Positions 34,314-43,666 of a DNA stretch of 64,000 nt are shown piece by piece; the stretch's first letter is position 1; every line of letters starts with the position of its first letter. Both the position numbers and the translations under genes were made by a program. Source of the stretch: Sneathiella glossodoripedis JCM 23214 (GTDB lineage Bacteria; Pseudomonadota; Alphaproteobacteria; Sneathiellales; Sneathiellaceae); assembly GCF_000616095.1 (NCBI RefSeq), contig NZ_BAMS01000001.1, forward strand, positions 1,302,001-1,366,000, written 5' to 3'. The notes below the pieces were generated by a model. That model worked only from the letters and a program-made list of their open reading frames with translations. It was not told where the DNA came from and searched no databases.

Positions 34314-36065
34314 TTGGGTTTCGTTCCGGGGCAGCATAAAGTGTTTGAACAGGAATTGCCACGATCCGCTTTGCAATTTTTAAGAAAATTAACGGGTCTG
34401 GCAAGAAGGAGTTTAACTGTGCAATCGAAGCTTAATGAAATATCAAAAGCGACACTCGCGTTAATCCCCCGTGCAGTAAAAACCGCTGCTCTGGTAGGGC
34501 AAAATGCTGCGCAGATCGGGATGGAGTATTCCCACCTTTCACCTAATTGCCAGCAAACAAGATTTCCAAACACTCGCCGGTTCTTGCAGTTTACTGAGGA
34601 TAAAACAAAAACAAGCTGGGATGCGATCATTGTGACTGGCCAGATTGCGCAATTCACCGAAACTTCCCAACTGCTTGCGAAATTCATTAAGGTCCTTGAT
34701 ACGGCCGGAGTACTCATATTTGAATGTCGAAATCCTTATCATTTCAAACAATTGGAGCAAAAGCTGAACCTGTCTTCAAATCCCGACCCGAACTTGATAC
34801 AGGCAATACTCGCCAAAGCGGAGAATTACTCGAAGAAAATAACCGCAGCTTTCAAGGCTAGCGGATATGAAATTGATCGTCTGGTTCGCGTCAAGGATAA
34901 CCGTTCACAGGAATGGATTAATTCCTCAGGATTAAGGGAGGCTTTGCCAGATAAAATCTACCAACGGCTAACAAAGGTCTGTAGTTCATTGGCCTTCCTG
35001 TTTCGATTGACACCGATCAAACATCCTCAGTTCAGGATACAGGCTAAAATTCTCCAGCCGGTTGGAGGGGTCAATGACGTTCGAGTAAATTTTCCTCTCG
35101 CTGCGTTACAAACAATTCCGGGCGTGCAAATTCATATTTCGCAAAACCAGTCAATAAAAGCTGTTAAACAGCAGGGAATTGAGAAGGTATTTTTGTGGCA
35201 GCGGCCAGTAATGACCTTTGAACATTCTGTGCCAGTTATTCAACAGCTAAGGGCTGCGGGATATCTGATCATTGTTGAATTTGACGATCACACATCTCCC
35301 TGGCCAGCCATAGAAGAGAATAATTATCTTACTTTCGCTGGCGCCCATGCAGTGCAAACCACCAATCAGTCAATGGCAAATTTCATCAGAAACCACAATC
35401 CGGAAGTTGGTATTTTCCCAAATCAGCTACACCACTTTCCAAGCAGAGATTTGACCGTACCAGCAGAGGCCGCAGGGATATTTTTTGGAGCACTGAACAG
35501 GAAGGAAGATTATAAGACGTTACTCCCTTGTATAAATGGTGCGCTTAACGAGCTTAAAGAACGGTTTCATTTCCATGTCGTCGGAGATGAGTATTTCTTT
35601 GAAAATCTGAGAACAGATCACAAAAGTTTTCATCCCAGAGGGAGCTATCAGGAATATCTCAATGTCCTTATTAAGGCAGATATTGCTCTTATGCCTTTGG
35701 CTGATACTGAATTCAATAGGTTGAAATCTGATTTGAAAATGGTTGAAGCCGCTGGCTGCGGTGCCGTACCTATTGCAAGTGCTGTGGTTTATGAACAAAC
35801 AGACCTGCAAAGAGATTTTAGCGAAATTTGTTCTGAAGATAACGAATTTGTATCAGCGCTTATAAAATTGGTTAATAATCCGGATATCAGATTGGAAAAG
35901 CAGAAAAAGGGGAGGGAGTATGTCCAAAGTAACCGCATGCTTAGTGACCACTGCCAATCCAGGTATCAATGGCTAAGCAATCTAATCACCCGGCGCAATG
36001 AGTTGGATCAGGCTTTGGCCAGCCGTCTGCAAAAGATATTGCCAAATGACTGCATCAATCGATAA
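34314..36065 (+). CDS. Two-domain glycosyltransferase-like protein
   Basis: A protein of about 583 residues. Residues ~60-215 resemble a SAM-methyltransferase-like or Rossmann fold (WDAIIVTGQIAQF, LDTAGVLIFECRNPYHF). Residues ~255-575 look like a GT-B glycosyltransferase: ILQPVGGVNDVRVNFPLAALQ, a glycosyltransferase-1-like C-terminal half with IFFGALNRKEDYKTLLP, FHVVGDEYFFE, IALMPLADTEFNRLKSDLKMVEAAGCGAVPIAS and a C-terminal helix. The LKMVEAAGCGAVPIAS stretch is the nucleotide-sugar-binding region of such enzymes. The start is uncertain: TTG 34314 has no clear ribosome-binding site, and an ATG at 34301 in another frame would need a frameshift. A role in surface polysaccharide or protein glycosylation is inferred. 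The 3' end overlaps the convergent DUF1491 gene by 11 bp. Confidence 0.7.
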   Translation: MGFVPGQHKVFEQELPRSALQFLRKLTGLARRSLTVQSKLNEISKATLALIPRAVKTAALVGQNAAQIGMEYSHLSPNCQQTRFPNTRRFLQFTEDKTKTSWDAIIVTGQIAQFTETSQLLAKFIKVLDTAGVLIFECRNPYHFKQLEQKLNLSSNPDPNLIQAILAKAENYSKKITAAFKASGYEIDRLVRVKDNRSQEWINSSGLREALPDKIYQRLTKVCSSLAFLFRLTPIKHPQFRIQAKILQPVGGVNDVRVNFPLAALQTIPGVQIHISQNQSIKAVKQQGIEKVFLWQRPVMTFEHSVPVIQQLRAAGYLIIVEFDDHTSPWPAIEENNYLTFAGAHAVQTTNQSMANFIRNHNPEVGIFPNQLHHFPSRDLTVPAEAAGIFFGALNRKEDYKTLLPCINGALNELKERFHFHVVGDEYFFENLRTDHKSFHPRGSYQEYLNVLIKADIALMPLADTEFNRLKSDLKMVEAAGCGAVPIASAVVYEQTDLQRDFSEICSEDNEFVSALIKLVNNPDIRLEKQKKGREYVQSNRMLSDHCQSRYQWLSNLITRRNELDQALASRLQKILPNDCINR

Positions 36066-36396
36066 CTTCATCCTGCAGTAGGTGTCGTCCTTCAGGATCT
36101 TCAATTTCCAAAACCCATAGATCACTATCAAATTTTATCTGCTTTTCGATGTAGCTGTCTGCAAGCTCCTCAGACACCCACTCTGGACCCGTTCCTTTGA
36201 GCCATTGTCTTTTGCCCGTTTGAAAATCAGTGGTTGGCGTTAATACCATACAATTATCATTTAACCGGTTAATTTTTATCAATACTATTCCGGCGGTGTT
36301 GTCTCCTCGGCGGACAACAAAGGCGGGGATATTCATAAAATTACAGGTACGTAAATGGGCCTTGACCCAGATTTCTGCTTTTAATCTGGTTGTCAT
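36055..36396 (-). CDS. DUF1491 family protein
   Basis: A 113-residue cytoplasmic protein of unknown function, common in alphaproteobacteria. Recognised from RLKAEIWVKAHLRTCNF, IPAFVVRRGDNTAGIVLIKINRL and the C-terminal DLWVLEIEDPEGR. It is the third gene of a tag-small ORF-DUF1491 run on the minus strand. Confidence 0.88.
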   Translation of the reverse strand: MTTRLKAEIWVKAHLRTCNFMNIPAFVVRRGDNTAGIVLIKINRLNDNCMVLTPTTDFQTGKRQWLKGTGPEWVSEELADSYIEKQIKFDSDLWVLEIEDPEGRHLLQDEVID

Positions 36397-36404
36397 GGTC
36401 GGTG

Positions 36405-36593
36405 TTATTGCTCCTGTTGCAGTTCATTTCCGAATTCCATGAGGATCGTATCTCGGATGCGTAAAAATCTGTTTCGTTGGTGAAGTTTGCCCTGCGTTTC
36501 ACATATGCCGGCGTCGCATTCAAGTTTACGGATTACGTCAGCGCCATATTTTTCCATATAATACCTGGCCATGAATAGGCTATCTGTGTGCAT
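36405..36593 (-). CDS. Small hypothetical protein coupled to tag
   Basis: A 62-residue protein beginning MHTDSLFMARYYMEKYGADV. Its ATG at 36593 overlaps the stop of tag by one base (TGATG), which argues for translational coupling and so for a real gene. Mostly helical and charged, with two Cys (LECDAGIC). No family recognised. Confidence 0.6.
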   Translation of the reverse strand: MHTDSLFMARYYMEKYGADVIRKLECDAGICETQGKLHQRNRFLRIRDTILMEFGNELQQEQ

Positions 36594-37204
36594 CAACTCG
36601 GATCCTGCATATTTTTCACCTGATCGTGCCGAAAACAGCCAATCGGGTGGTCATTTACCATGCCGACAGCCTGCATAAAAGCATAGACGATTGTCGGTCC
36701 AACAAATTTAAATCCACGCGATTTAAGATCTTTTGAAATTTGTTTGCTAATTTCTGTTTCCGCCGGTACCTGCTCGAGAGATTTCCAATTGTTCTGTATG
36801 GGGTGGCCTCCTAGATAATTCCATAAAAATTGAGAGAAACCACTTTCTTTGTTTTCAATCTCCAGATACAAGCGGGCGTTTATAACGGTTCCCTCAATTT
36901 TAGCCCTGTTTCGGACAATCCCTTTGTCATTCATAAGGGCATCAATTTTATCAGGTCCGTATTCTGCAATAACTTCTGGCTCAAATCCGTCAAATGCAGC
37001 GATGAAATTCTCTCTTTTCTTGAGGATTGTGATCCAGGAAAGACCTGCTTGAAATCCGTCCAGAATCAATTTTTCGAAAAGGGCTCGACTATCATAAATG
37101 GGAACCCCCCATTCAGTATCATGATAGTTTTGATACTGTGTGTCATGCCCGCACCAAGCGCATCTTGTTTTTCCATCCTCCCCGATAATCAACCCGTTAG
37201 ACAT
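36593..37204 (-). CDS. tag: DNA-3-methyladenine glycosylase I
   Basis: A 203-residue helix-hairpin-helix glycosylase that removes 3-methyladenine from DNA. Diagnostic are the N-terminal zinc-binding RCAWCGHDTQYQNYHDTEWGVP, the substrate-pocket GFQAGLSWITILKKRENF, and SRGFKFVGPTIVYAFMQAVGMVNDH with the C-terminal zinc ligands. The length is normal. It leads a three-gene run with a coupled small ORF and DUF1491. Confidence 0.97.
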   Translation of the reverse strand: MSNGLIIGEDGKTRCAWCGHDTQYQNYHDTEWGVPIYDSRALFEKLILDGFQAGLSWITILKKRENFIAAFDGFEPEVIAEYGPDKIDALMNDKGIVRNRAKIEGTVINARLYLEIENKESGFSQFLWNYLGGHPIQNNWKSLEQVPAETEISKQISKDLKSRGFKFVGPTIVYAFMQAVGMVNDHPIGCFRHDQVKNMQDPS

Positions 37205-37272
37205 AAAAATTTCCGTTCCTATTTTGTTCTGGGTAGGCTAGCGGGATGCTGTGAGAGTTGCAAGAAAGATTC

Positions 37273-38149
37273 TCAGTCTACAGTTTCGGGAAGTGTTACG
37301 TATTCGGGTTTGAACAGTTGAATACCTGAGGGTTCAAGATCGGTAGATGCGATGCCCAGCTCTTTCCATTCAGCCAAACGGGTTAAGGCCAGTCCGTGCG
37401 GTTTCGCAAAAGACGTAACGGTAGCAATTTCTTTGCCGTTGAGCGTAATCGAGCTGCCAGGATTTATCTCTCCGTCAAAAGTGAAGGCAAACAATTTCTT
37501 TTTGATTTTGGCGCGGAATTTAGTTCTCGCCGTTAGCTCCTGTCCAACGTAACACCCCTTGGAAAAGCTGACGCCATTCAATTCTTCAAAATTGACTTCC
37601 AGAAGGAAATTTTTTTCAGGTAGGATATCAATACCGCCTTCAGGGACCCCTAAAGCCATGCGCCAATGGACATATTCATCCAGAGAAGGCAGTCTCAGCT
37701 TTTATCGGAGGGGTCTGGTTGCTTGCGCAAATTGATCGAGCGCCTAACCCGAAAAGTCTTGGATCCCGATAGGTAACAGAAGTTTCAGTGGTTTTTGCCT
37801 CCCCGTTGGATTGGGGGAGTTTATCACTCACTCCATCAAATAGGGCGAAAACAGAATACTCAGCACTAATGTCTTCTATCGATACATTTGCGCGTAGCTT
37901 GTACATAGTCAGTCGACGTAGCAGGTCAGGCATTCTGTCGCTCAGGCAGTCCAGAATGACAGCGTCATTCCATTTCACGACAAAAAAATCATGCAGAAAT
38001 TTACCTTGTGGTGTAAGCAGCGCCGAATAAATGACCTTGTTTGATGACAGATCTTCTAAATCGTTGCTAACAAGGTTTTGTAAAAAATCCTGTGTATCGG
38101 CACCGGTAAGCTTTAACAGAGAACGGTTCGTCAGTTGCGCTGATTTCAT
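37273..38149 (-). CDS. ygfZ: Folate-binding YgfZ/GcvT-like iron-sulfur protein, frameshifted near 37700
   Basis: A tetrahydrofolate-dependent helper for assembly or repair of some Fe-S enzymes. The first part (residues 1-~150) shows LTNRSLLKLTGADTQDFLQNLVSND and ALLTPQGKFLHDFFV. It runs into a stop in ETAFSG, while another frame continues R-L-P-S-L-D-E-Y-V-H-W-R-M-A-L-G-V-P, the expected family segment, and then carries the signature KGCYVGQELTAR. The break lies between about 37680 and 37730 and needs one base removed or two added. Two small ORFs here are thus one gene of about 292 residues. Confidence 0.9.
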
Positions 38150-38177
38150 TTGGTTGCTTCTGAAACGGAAAAATAAA

Positions 38178-38222
38178 AAAGACTAACTTGGTCGAGTATC
38201 CTAACAGGTATGTTTAGTCTTT
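38178..38222. repeat. Inverted repeat in the ygfZ-pyrC divergent gap
   Basis: The arms AAAGACTAA (38178-38186) and TTAGTCTTT (38214-38222) are exact complements across a 27-base spacer, between the divergent starts of ygfZ and the dihydroorotase gene. A possible operator; nothing else is visible in this 140-bp gap. Confidence 0.4.
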
Positions 38223-38291
38223 CAAGTGGTCAAGTCTTGGCAAGACGCTAAATGAAGTCTAGAAAGACCCCATCTAACAAGGAGCCAAAAT

Positions 38292-39614
38292 ATGCAAGCA
38301 GACCTTATTGTTCGAAACGGCACGGTTGTCTCTCACAGGGGTATTGATACGTTTGATATTGCTATCAAAGATGAAAAAATAGTGGCTCTTGGGTCTCTAT
38401 CAAATATTGCGGCGGCTGAAGAAATTGATGCAACGGGTCTGCATGTATTGCCGGGTGTAATTGACAGCCAGGTTCATTTTCGTGAGCCGGGGCTTGAACA
38501 TAAAGAAGATCTGGCTACAGGTACCGCCGCGGCAGCACTCGGAGGTGTTACAGCTATCTTCGAAATGCCAAATACGAATCCACTTACCTTGACCGCCGCC
38601 GACATGGCCGACAAGGTGCGTCGAGGACGTGAAAAAGCATGGACCGATTTCGCATTTTTCATTGGTGCCGCCGCGGAAAACGTTGATCAGCTACCGATGC
38701 TGGAACGTCAGGAAGGGGTTAGCGGAGTGAAGCTCTTTATGGGTTCCTCGACTGGCAGCCTGCTTGTTGACAATGATGAAGATATTCGGCGGGTGTTAAA
38801 GTCCGGTTTCCGTCGGGTAGCCATTCACGCTGAAGATGAACCTCGTTTGTTGGAACGGCGGCATCTGGCGGTAGATAGTGTCCATAATCATCCAGTGTGG
38901 CGTGACGAAGTTGTCGCATATAAAGCGACAGAGCGTGTTCTGAAAATCGCCAGAGAGACTGGAAGGCGGATCCATGTGCTGCATATCACGACCAAAGATG
39001 AAATGGCTCTTCTCGCACAGTACAAGGATATTGCGACCGTTGAGACGACCCCTCAGCATTTAACGCTTTCCGCTCCGGAATGTTACGATGAACTGGGGTC
39101 TTATGCGCAGATGAACCCTCCCATTCGGACGGAAGATCATCGTCTCGGAATATGGCAAGGTGTACGAGATGGGGTTGTCGATGTAATCGGGTCTGATCAC
39201 GCGCCACACACGAAAGAGGAAAAAGCAAATCCGTATCCGGCCAGTCCATCCGGAATGCCGGGTGTGCAAACGTTGCTTCCATTACTCTTAGATCATCACA
39301 GCAAAGGGGCGTTGTCACTAACCCATCTTATGGATCTGACATCAGCTGGACCTGCACGTATCTACAATGTGGCGGGCAAAGGTCGAATTGCACTCGGTTT
39401 TGATGGTGATTTGACGCTCGTCGATCTGGGGCGCAGGCAGGAAATTACAAGTGATTGGTTAGCGTCAAAATGTGGTTGGTCTCCCTTTGAAGGGAAAGTC
39501 GTACAAGGATGGCCCGTTGGTACTATAATTCGGGGCCGACAGGTTATGCGCGATGGTGAACTGATTGGCACATCGGCCGGACAACCTGTCAAGTTTCAGG
39601 AGTGCTTTAAGTAA
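38292..39614 (+). CDS. pyrC: Dihydroorotase-type amidohydrolase (SQVHF variant)
   Basis: A 440-residue amidohydrolase annotated in relatives as dihydroorotase, which cyclises carbamoyl-aspartate in pyrimidine synthesis. The first metal motif reads IDSQVHFREPG, so the first His of H-x-H is Gln. The other elements are present: GVTAIFEMPNTNP, GVKLFMGSSTGSLLV, HAEDEPRL, IHVLHITTKDEMAL and the catalytic Asp in GSDHAPHTKEEK. GGAGCC lies upstream of ATG 38292. This SQVHF form is a recognised alphaproteobacterial subgroup; whether it is the housekeeping enzyme or a relative with another ring substrate is not settled by sequence. Confidence 0.85.
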   Translation: MQADLIVRNGTVVSHRGIDTFDIAIKDEKIVALGSLSNIAAAEEIDATGLHVLPGVIDSQVHFREPGLEHKEDLATGTAAAALGGVTAIFEMPNTNPLTLTAADMADKVRRGREKAWTDFAFFIGAAAENVDQLPMLERQEGVSGVKLFMGSSTGSLLVDNDEDIRRVLKSGFRRVAIHAEDEPRLLERRHLAVDSVHNHPVWRDEVVAYKATERVLKIARETGRRIHVLHITTKDEMALLAQYKDIATVETTPQHLTLSAPECYDELGSYAQMNPPIRTEDHRLGIWQGVRDGVVDVIGSDHAPHTKEEKANPYPASPSGMPGVQTLLPLLLDHHSKGALSLTHLMDLTSAGPARIYNVAGKGRIALGFDGDLTLVDLGRRQEITSDWLASKCGWSPFEGKVVQGWPVGTIIRGRQVMRDGELIGTSAGQPVKFQECFK

Positions 39615-39626
39615 CGTTAAAGGTTG

Positions 39627-39651
39627 GGGAATGTCTCAGACATTCCCTTTT
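39627..39651 (+). terminator. Intrinsic terminator after the dihydroorotase gene
   Basis: GGGAATGTC-TCA-GACATTCCC followed by TTTT, overlapping the 3' end of the convergent cysQ gene. Confidence 0.85.
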
Positions 39652-40406
39652 GCAACAAAATACGGATTGTCGTGTCCGTCCTTGCCATAGCCGAGGGGTG
39701 TTCCGTCAAGTGTTTCAACGCGGCCACCTGCAGCTTCCAAAATAGCTTGCCCGGCACCAATGTCCCATTCCATTGTGCGTCCTAGACGAGGGTATAAATC
39801 AGCTTTGCCTTCAGCAACCAGGCATAGCTTTAAGGATGAGCCCGCGGAGATCAGGTCCGCGACATCAAATTTTGAAATATAATCGTCTGTTTCAGGTGTT
39901 CTGTGAGAGCGGCTGGCGACAACCGTCAAGCCACTTTCAGGGGCTTCACGAACTGATATCCTGATTTTATTGCCACCTTGTTCAACCTTATAGGCCTGTC
40001 CCTTTGAATAGGCAAAATAGGTTTCATCCTTCGCAGGAACATGAATAACACCCATTGTAGGTCTGTTATTTTCCACTAAAGCAATATTGACTGTAAATTC
40101 ACCACGTTTGTGAATGAACTCTTTTGTTCCATCAAGGGGATCAACCAGCCAGAAAGTACCGCCTGACAGATCAGGGATCCTGCCTGCATCTACGCTTTCT
40201 TCAGCCAATACTGGAATGTCCGGTGTGAGTTCCTTAAGTCGGTCAAGAATTACTTTTTCAGCAGCAACATCTGCCGCAGTTACTGGTGAGTCATCACCTT
40301 TCGAGTTGACGTCGAAATCCTGATTGTAGATTTCAAGTATAACCTTACCTGCGTCAATCGCGGTTAGCGTAATCTGTTCGCACAGGGCTTCTCTGTTCTC
40401 AATCAT
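39636..40406 (-). CDS. cysQ: 3'(2'),5'-bisphosphate nucleotidase CysQ
   Basis: A 256-residue member of the inositol monophosphatase family. The metal motifs are LAEESVDA, WLVDPLDGTKEFIHKRGEFT and, near the C-terminus, EWDIGAGQAILEAAGG. The DGTKEFI stretch is diagnostic for CysQ. It removes the 3' phosphate from PAP formed in sulfate assimilation. The gene is complete and stands alone. Confidence 0.95.
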   Translation of the reverse strand: MIENREALCEQITLTAIDAGKVILEIYNQDFDVNSKGDDSPVTAADVAAEKVILDRLKELTPDIPVLAEESVDAGRIPDLSGGTFWLVDPLDGTKEFIHKRGEFTVNIALVENNRPTMGVIHVPAKDETYFAYSKGQAYKVEQGGNKIRISVREAPESGLTVVASRSHRTPETDDYISKFDVADLISAGSSLKLCLVAEGKADLYPRLGRTMEWDIGAGQAILEAAGGRVETLDGTPLGYGKDGHDNPYFVAKGNV

Positions 40407-40519
40407 GCTGCATCCTTGTGGACTGTATAATTTGTCGCAACAATACCCAAATTGCTGAACCTGTCACCCATTTAATTCCGTCTCTTTACAAGTGGAATAT
40501 GTGAGAGGATAGTGAAGAG

Positions 40520-41389
40520 ATGAAAGATTTTACCGTCACTCCAAATACTCAAGACACAAGACTTTTTGAGAATATTCAGGGCATTGACCAGCATGGACGT
40601 CCTGTTGACACACCGGTGATTGAGGAGAAACCGCTCACGCTTTATCTAAATTCCAGGGAGATCGTTACGATGATGACAATCTGCGATTATCCGGAGTATC
40701 TAGCGATCGGGTATCTGTTAAACCAGAACATGCTATCTGCATCGGACGAGGTCAGCTCGGTTGAATATGATGAAGATTTGGGTGTTGTGGTGGTCCGGAC
40801 GCCAAATGCCACTGATTTCGAAGATAAGCTTCGAAAAAAAATCCAGACTTCGGGATGTGCTCAAGGTACAGTATTTGGCGATGTGATGGAAAAGTTCGAA
40901 AAGATAATTCTGGATCGCGAGGCAGTGTTGCGAACCTCATGGATTTATGAACTCTCCCGTAAGATAAACCAGCAACCTTCTTTGTATCTGAAAGTCGGCG
41001 CGATACACGGATGCGTTCTATGTGAGGAGGATCGACCGCTCATTTACATGGAGGATGTCGGCCGTCACAACGCAATCGACAAGATTGCGGGCTATATGCA
41101 TGCCCACAATGTCTCGCCTAAGGGCAAAATATTTTATACGACTGGCCGGCTGACGTCTGAGATGGTCATTAAAACTGTACAGATGGAAATTCCCGTACTG
41201 ATTTCGCGGAGTGGTTTCACGGCATGGGGGGTGCAACTCGCCCGTGATGCGAACCTGACCCTGATTGGCAGGGCGAAGGGGAAGCGTTTCTTATGTCTGG
41301 CGGGAGAGGAAAGACTTGAATTTGACGCGGATCTTTCAACTATTCGCGACGAAGATGCAAAATATCAGCGAAAAGGCAGTCATGAGTAA
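40520..41389 (+). CDS. fdhD: Formate dehydrogenase accessory sulfurtransferase FdhD
   Basis: A 289-residue protein that passes sulfur to the molybdenum cofactor of formate dehydrogenase. Family motifs are LNSREIVTMMTICDYPEYLAIGYL split, SGCAQGTV (sulfur-carrying Cys loop; only one Cys here), AIHGCVLCEEDRPL, MEDVGRHNAIDKIAGY, FYTTGRLTSEMV and PVLISRSGFTAWGV. It overlaps mobA by 8 bp, and the formate dehydrogenase it should serve lies about 9 kb downstream. Confidence 0.96.
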   Translation: MKDFTVTPNTQDTRLFENIQGIDQHGRPVDTPVIEEKPLTLYLNSREIVTMMTICDYPEYLAIGYLLNQNMLSASDEVSSVEYDEDLGVVVVRTPNATDFEDKLRKKIQTSGCAQGTVFGDVMEKFEKIILDREAVLRTSWIYELSRKINQQPSLYLKVGAIHGCVLCEEDRPLIYMEDVGRHNAIDKIAGYMHAHNVSPKGKIFYTTGRLTSEMVIKTVQMEIPVLISRSGFTAWGVQLARDANLTLIGRAKGKRFLCLAGEERLEFDADLSTIRDEDAKYQRKGSHE

Positions 41390-41999
41390 TCACGCAAAAC
41401 CACCTTGTGTTATTTTAGCAGGCGGTCTGTCACGTCGAATGGGGGGCGAGCACAAGTTTCTAAAGCCTCTTGGCCGAAAGTCCCTCTTGGAGCACGTGAT
41501 TGATGCGGTGAAACCGCAGGTGAGTGATATTCTCATCAATAGCAATACGAATATTGACGAAACTCGATATCCTGTAAGAGCGGATAGTTTTGCTGGCAAC
41601 TTAGGGCCGCTATGCGGAATATTAACAGGCTTGGAATATTTTTCTGAAATTGGGACAGAAGCTACTCACATGCTATGTGTCCCGTCAGATGCCCCATTTA
41701 TACCACTGGATCTAGTTGATCGCCTGAGCGATGTACTTAGTGGCAGTAGCTATTCGATTGCGATGGCTTATTCAAATCATCGAATTCACCCGGTGGTTTC
41801 ACTTTGGCCTTTTTCATTGCTTGATGATCTGAGAAATGCGCTTGAACAAGAAGATTTGAGGAAGATCCTAGTGTTTGCGGAACGCTACAGTTTGCGCAGC
41901 GCAGAATGGGAGGCAGGCGATCTGGACCCGTTTTTTAACATTAATAGGCCAGAGGATCTGGTCGCGGCGGATGCTTTGCAAAGGTCGGAGAAAAAATAA
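41382..41999 (+). CDS. mobA: Molybdenum cofactor guanylyltransferase MobA
   Basis: A 205-residue nucleotidyltransferase that attaches GMP to molybdopterin to make the bis-MGD cofactor. ATG 41382 (MSNHAKPPCVILAGG) is used; a longer in-frame extension lies inside fdhD. The signature CVILAGGLSRRMGGEHKFLKPLG, the metal site CVPSDAPFIP and the C-terminal FFNINRPEDL are all typical. Translationally coupled to fdhD. Confidence 0.95.
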   Translation: MSNHAKPPCVILAGGLSRRMGGEHKFLKPLGRKSLLEHVIDAVKPQVSDILINSNTNIDETRYPVRADSFAGNLGPLCGILTGLEYFSEIGTEATHMLCVPSDAPFIPLDLVDRLSDVLSGSSYSIAMAYSNHRIHPVVSLWPFSLLDDLRNALEQEDLRKILVFAERYSLRSAEWEAGDLDPFFNINRPEDLVAADALQRSEKK

Positions 42000-42095
42000 A
42001 AGAACGCTGATAAAATAAATACAATTCAATTAAAGATTGATATTTGTTCGCGTATTTAGTATAATCTAATTTATCAGCTATGTTTGGGGGGCGTC

Positions 42096-43663
42096 ATGGC
42101 GAAGAATATCATCATATGCTTTGACGGAACCCGTAATGATCCCGAAGATGCCGATCAGGAAATTTTGGATGAAGGTGGCGTTGAAGATGACGGCATTAGC
42201 AACGTCCTGAAATTGTATTTTCTGCTTGGTGGCCGTATTGAAAATCTGAATCAGATTAAATCAGATGCGGATGATCCCCTTTTGCAAAGTGCCTTTGACG
42301 GCCAGCCCGTTTTCTATTTTCAGGGTGTGGGTACCTATGGCGGGCCAGTCGGTAAATTACTCAACGCGGCACTCGCGCCAAGGCTTCTTGATGTAAGTAA
42401 AATAATTCGCAGTGGTATTGAGGTTCTGCGGAACCATTATGCGGCTGGGGATAAAATATTTGTTTTTGGGTTTAGTCGCGGTGCAGCCATAGCGCGGCGG
42501 TTTTCCAAAGTGATCACGGATTCGGAACATGATCTGGAATTGGATGAAAAACCAGTTCATTTTTTAGGTGTCTTTGACACGGTGGCTTCATTTGGTCTTC
42601 CAAATCTCAAAGACAGTGAGCTTCCCGAAAAGACAGTTATTTTTAAAGACAAAAACAGAGTCGCTGACAATGTGAGGGAAGCGCTGCATCTGGTTTCACT
42701 GGATGATCGGCGAAACGCTTTTCGTCCAACTTTGATGGCAGATGAGGCTCGTGTGACGGAAATCTGGTTTCCCGGCGTGCATTCAGATGTCGGTGGCGGT
42801 TATTATTATGATGGGCTTTCCAATATTGCCTTGAAACATATGATTGATGAGGTGAAGAGCCGATTTGCTGAAATACAGTTCAGAACGCCGCAGGAAGTAG
42901 CAAATGCGGAGTTTAGCGAGCGGGAATTCGGATTGGATTTTAACGATATCAAAATTCATCCTGATCATCTGGCGACTATCCATTGGCACACGCGACTTGG
43001 TGATATTTTTCTCAGCGATCGGGACCCGCGTATCTGCGCAAGTAAGAATAACGCAGCAGTAAATCCTGTTCCGCTGGTTCACGAATCTGTATTTGATCGA
43101 ATTGCCGATGATCGAAGTTATCGCACCGCGGCGCTATTTGATGGTATCGTGCATCGCTCTATCGACGGGACCTTTCTATCTCTTCTGAGCAAGAGTTTAA
43201 TGTAGAAGACTATCAACAGAACTGGCCAAGAGATCTTTGCACGTTGGATATAGGGGCGGCTATTACTGTTCAGTCGCATGCAACCCAAAAGCATTGTCCA
43301 ACGCGTATTTCAGTTGTCGCGGGACAGAAATACAAATTTCAGGTTCAGGATACTGTTCAATGGGTGGATAAGACCATCAAATGTGGTGCAAGCGGTTGGA
43401 AAGCTGCGGATGTCATCAGCTTTTTCAAGCGCCCGTTTTTTGCAATGAAAGAAGGAGACAGGAGACATCCAGAGGCCAACTGGTTTGAGCTACTTGGAAA
43501 TATAGACAGGAATGATGCAACAATTTTTAGAGTTTGTGATTGTATAGACGAGCCGTTTATGGTTTCGCAGAGCGGGGAGTTGTTTTTGTTCCCCAACGAT
43601 TTAGCCGACTATTACGACAATAATAGAGGTTTTTTGGAGGTGACGGTCACGCGCATTGCCTAA
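42096..43663 (+). CDS. DUF2235 alpha/beta-hydrolase with lectin-like C-terminal domain, frameshifted at 43173
   Basis: ATG 42096 follows a G6 run that can serve as ribosome-binding site. Residues ~1-365 are a DUF2235 (Tle1-like) hydrolase: NIIICFDGTRNDPEDAD, the nucleophile elbow GFSRGAAIARRF (G-x-S-x-G), LGVFDTVASFGLPN, WFPGVHSDVGGGYYYDGLS with the catalytic Asp and His regions. The frame stops at 43205, but adding one T at the TTT run 43173-43175 continues S-I-S-S-E-Q-E-F-N-V-E-D into a ~150-residue tail. That tail ends in LFLFPNDLADYYDNNRGFLEVTVTRI, which resembles calcium-dependent galactose-binding PA-IL-like beta-sandwiches. The restored length is 522 residues. Phospholipase activity is inferred; there is no secretion gene nearby and no signal peptide. 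Confidence 0.78.
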
Positions 43664-43666
43664 GAT

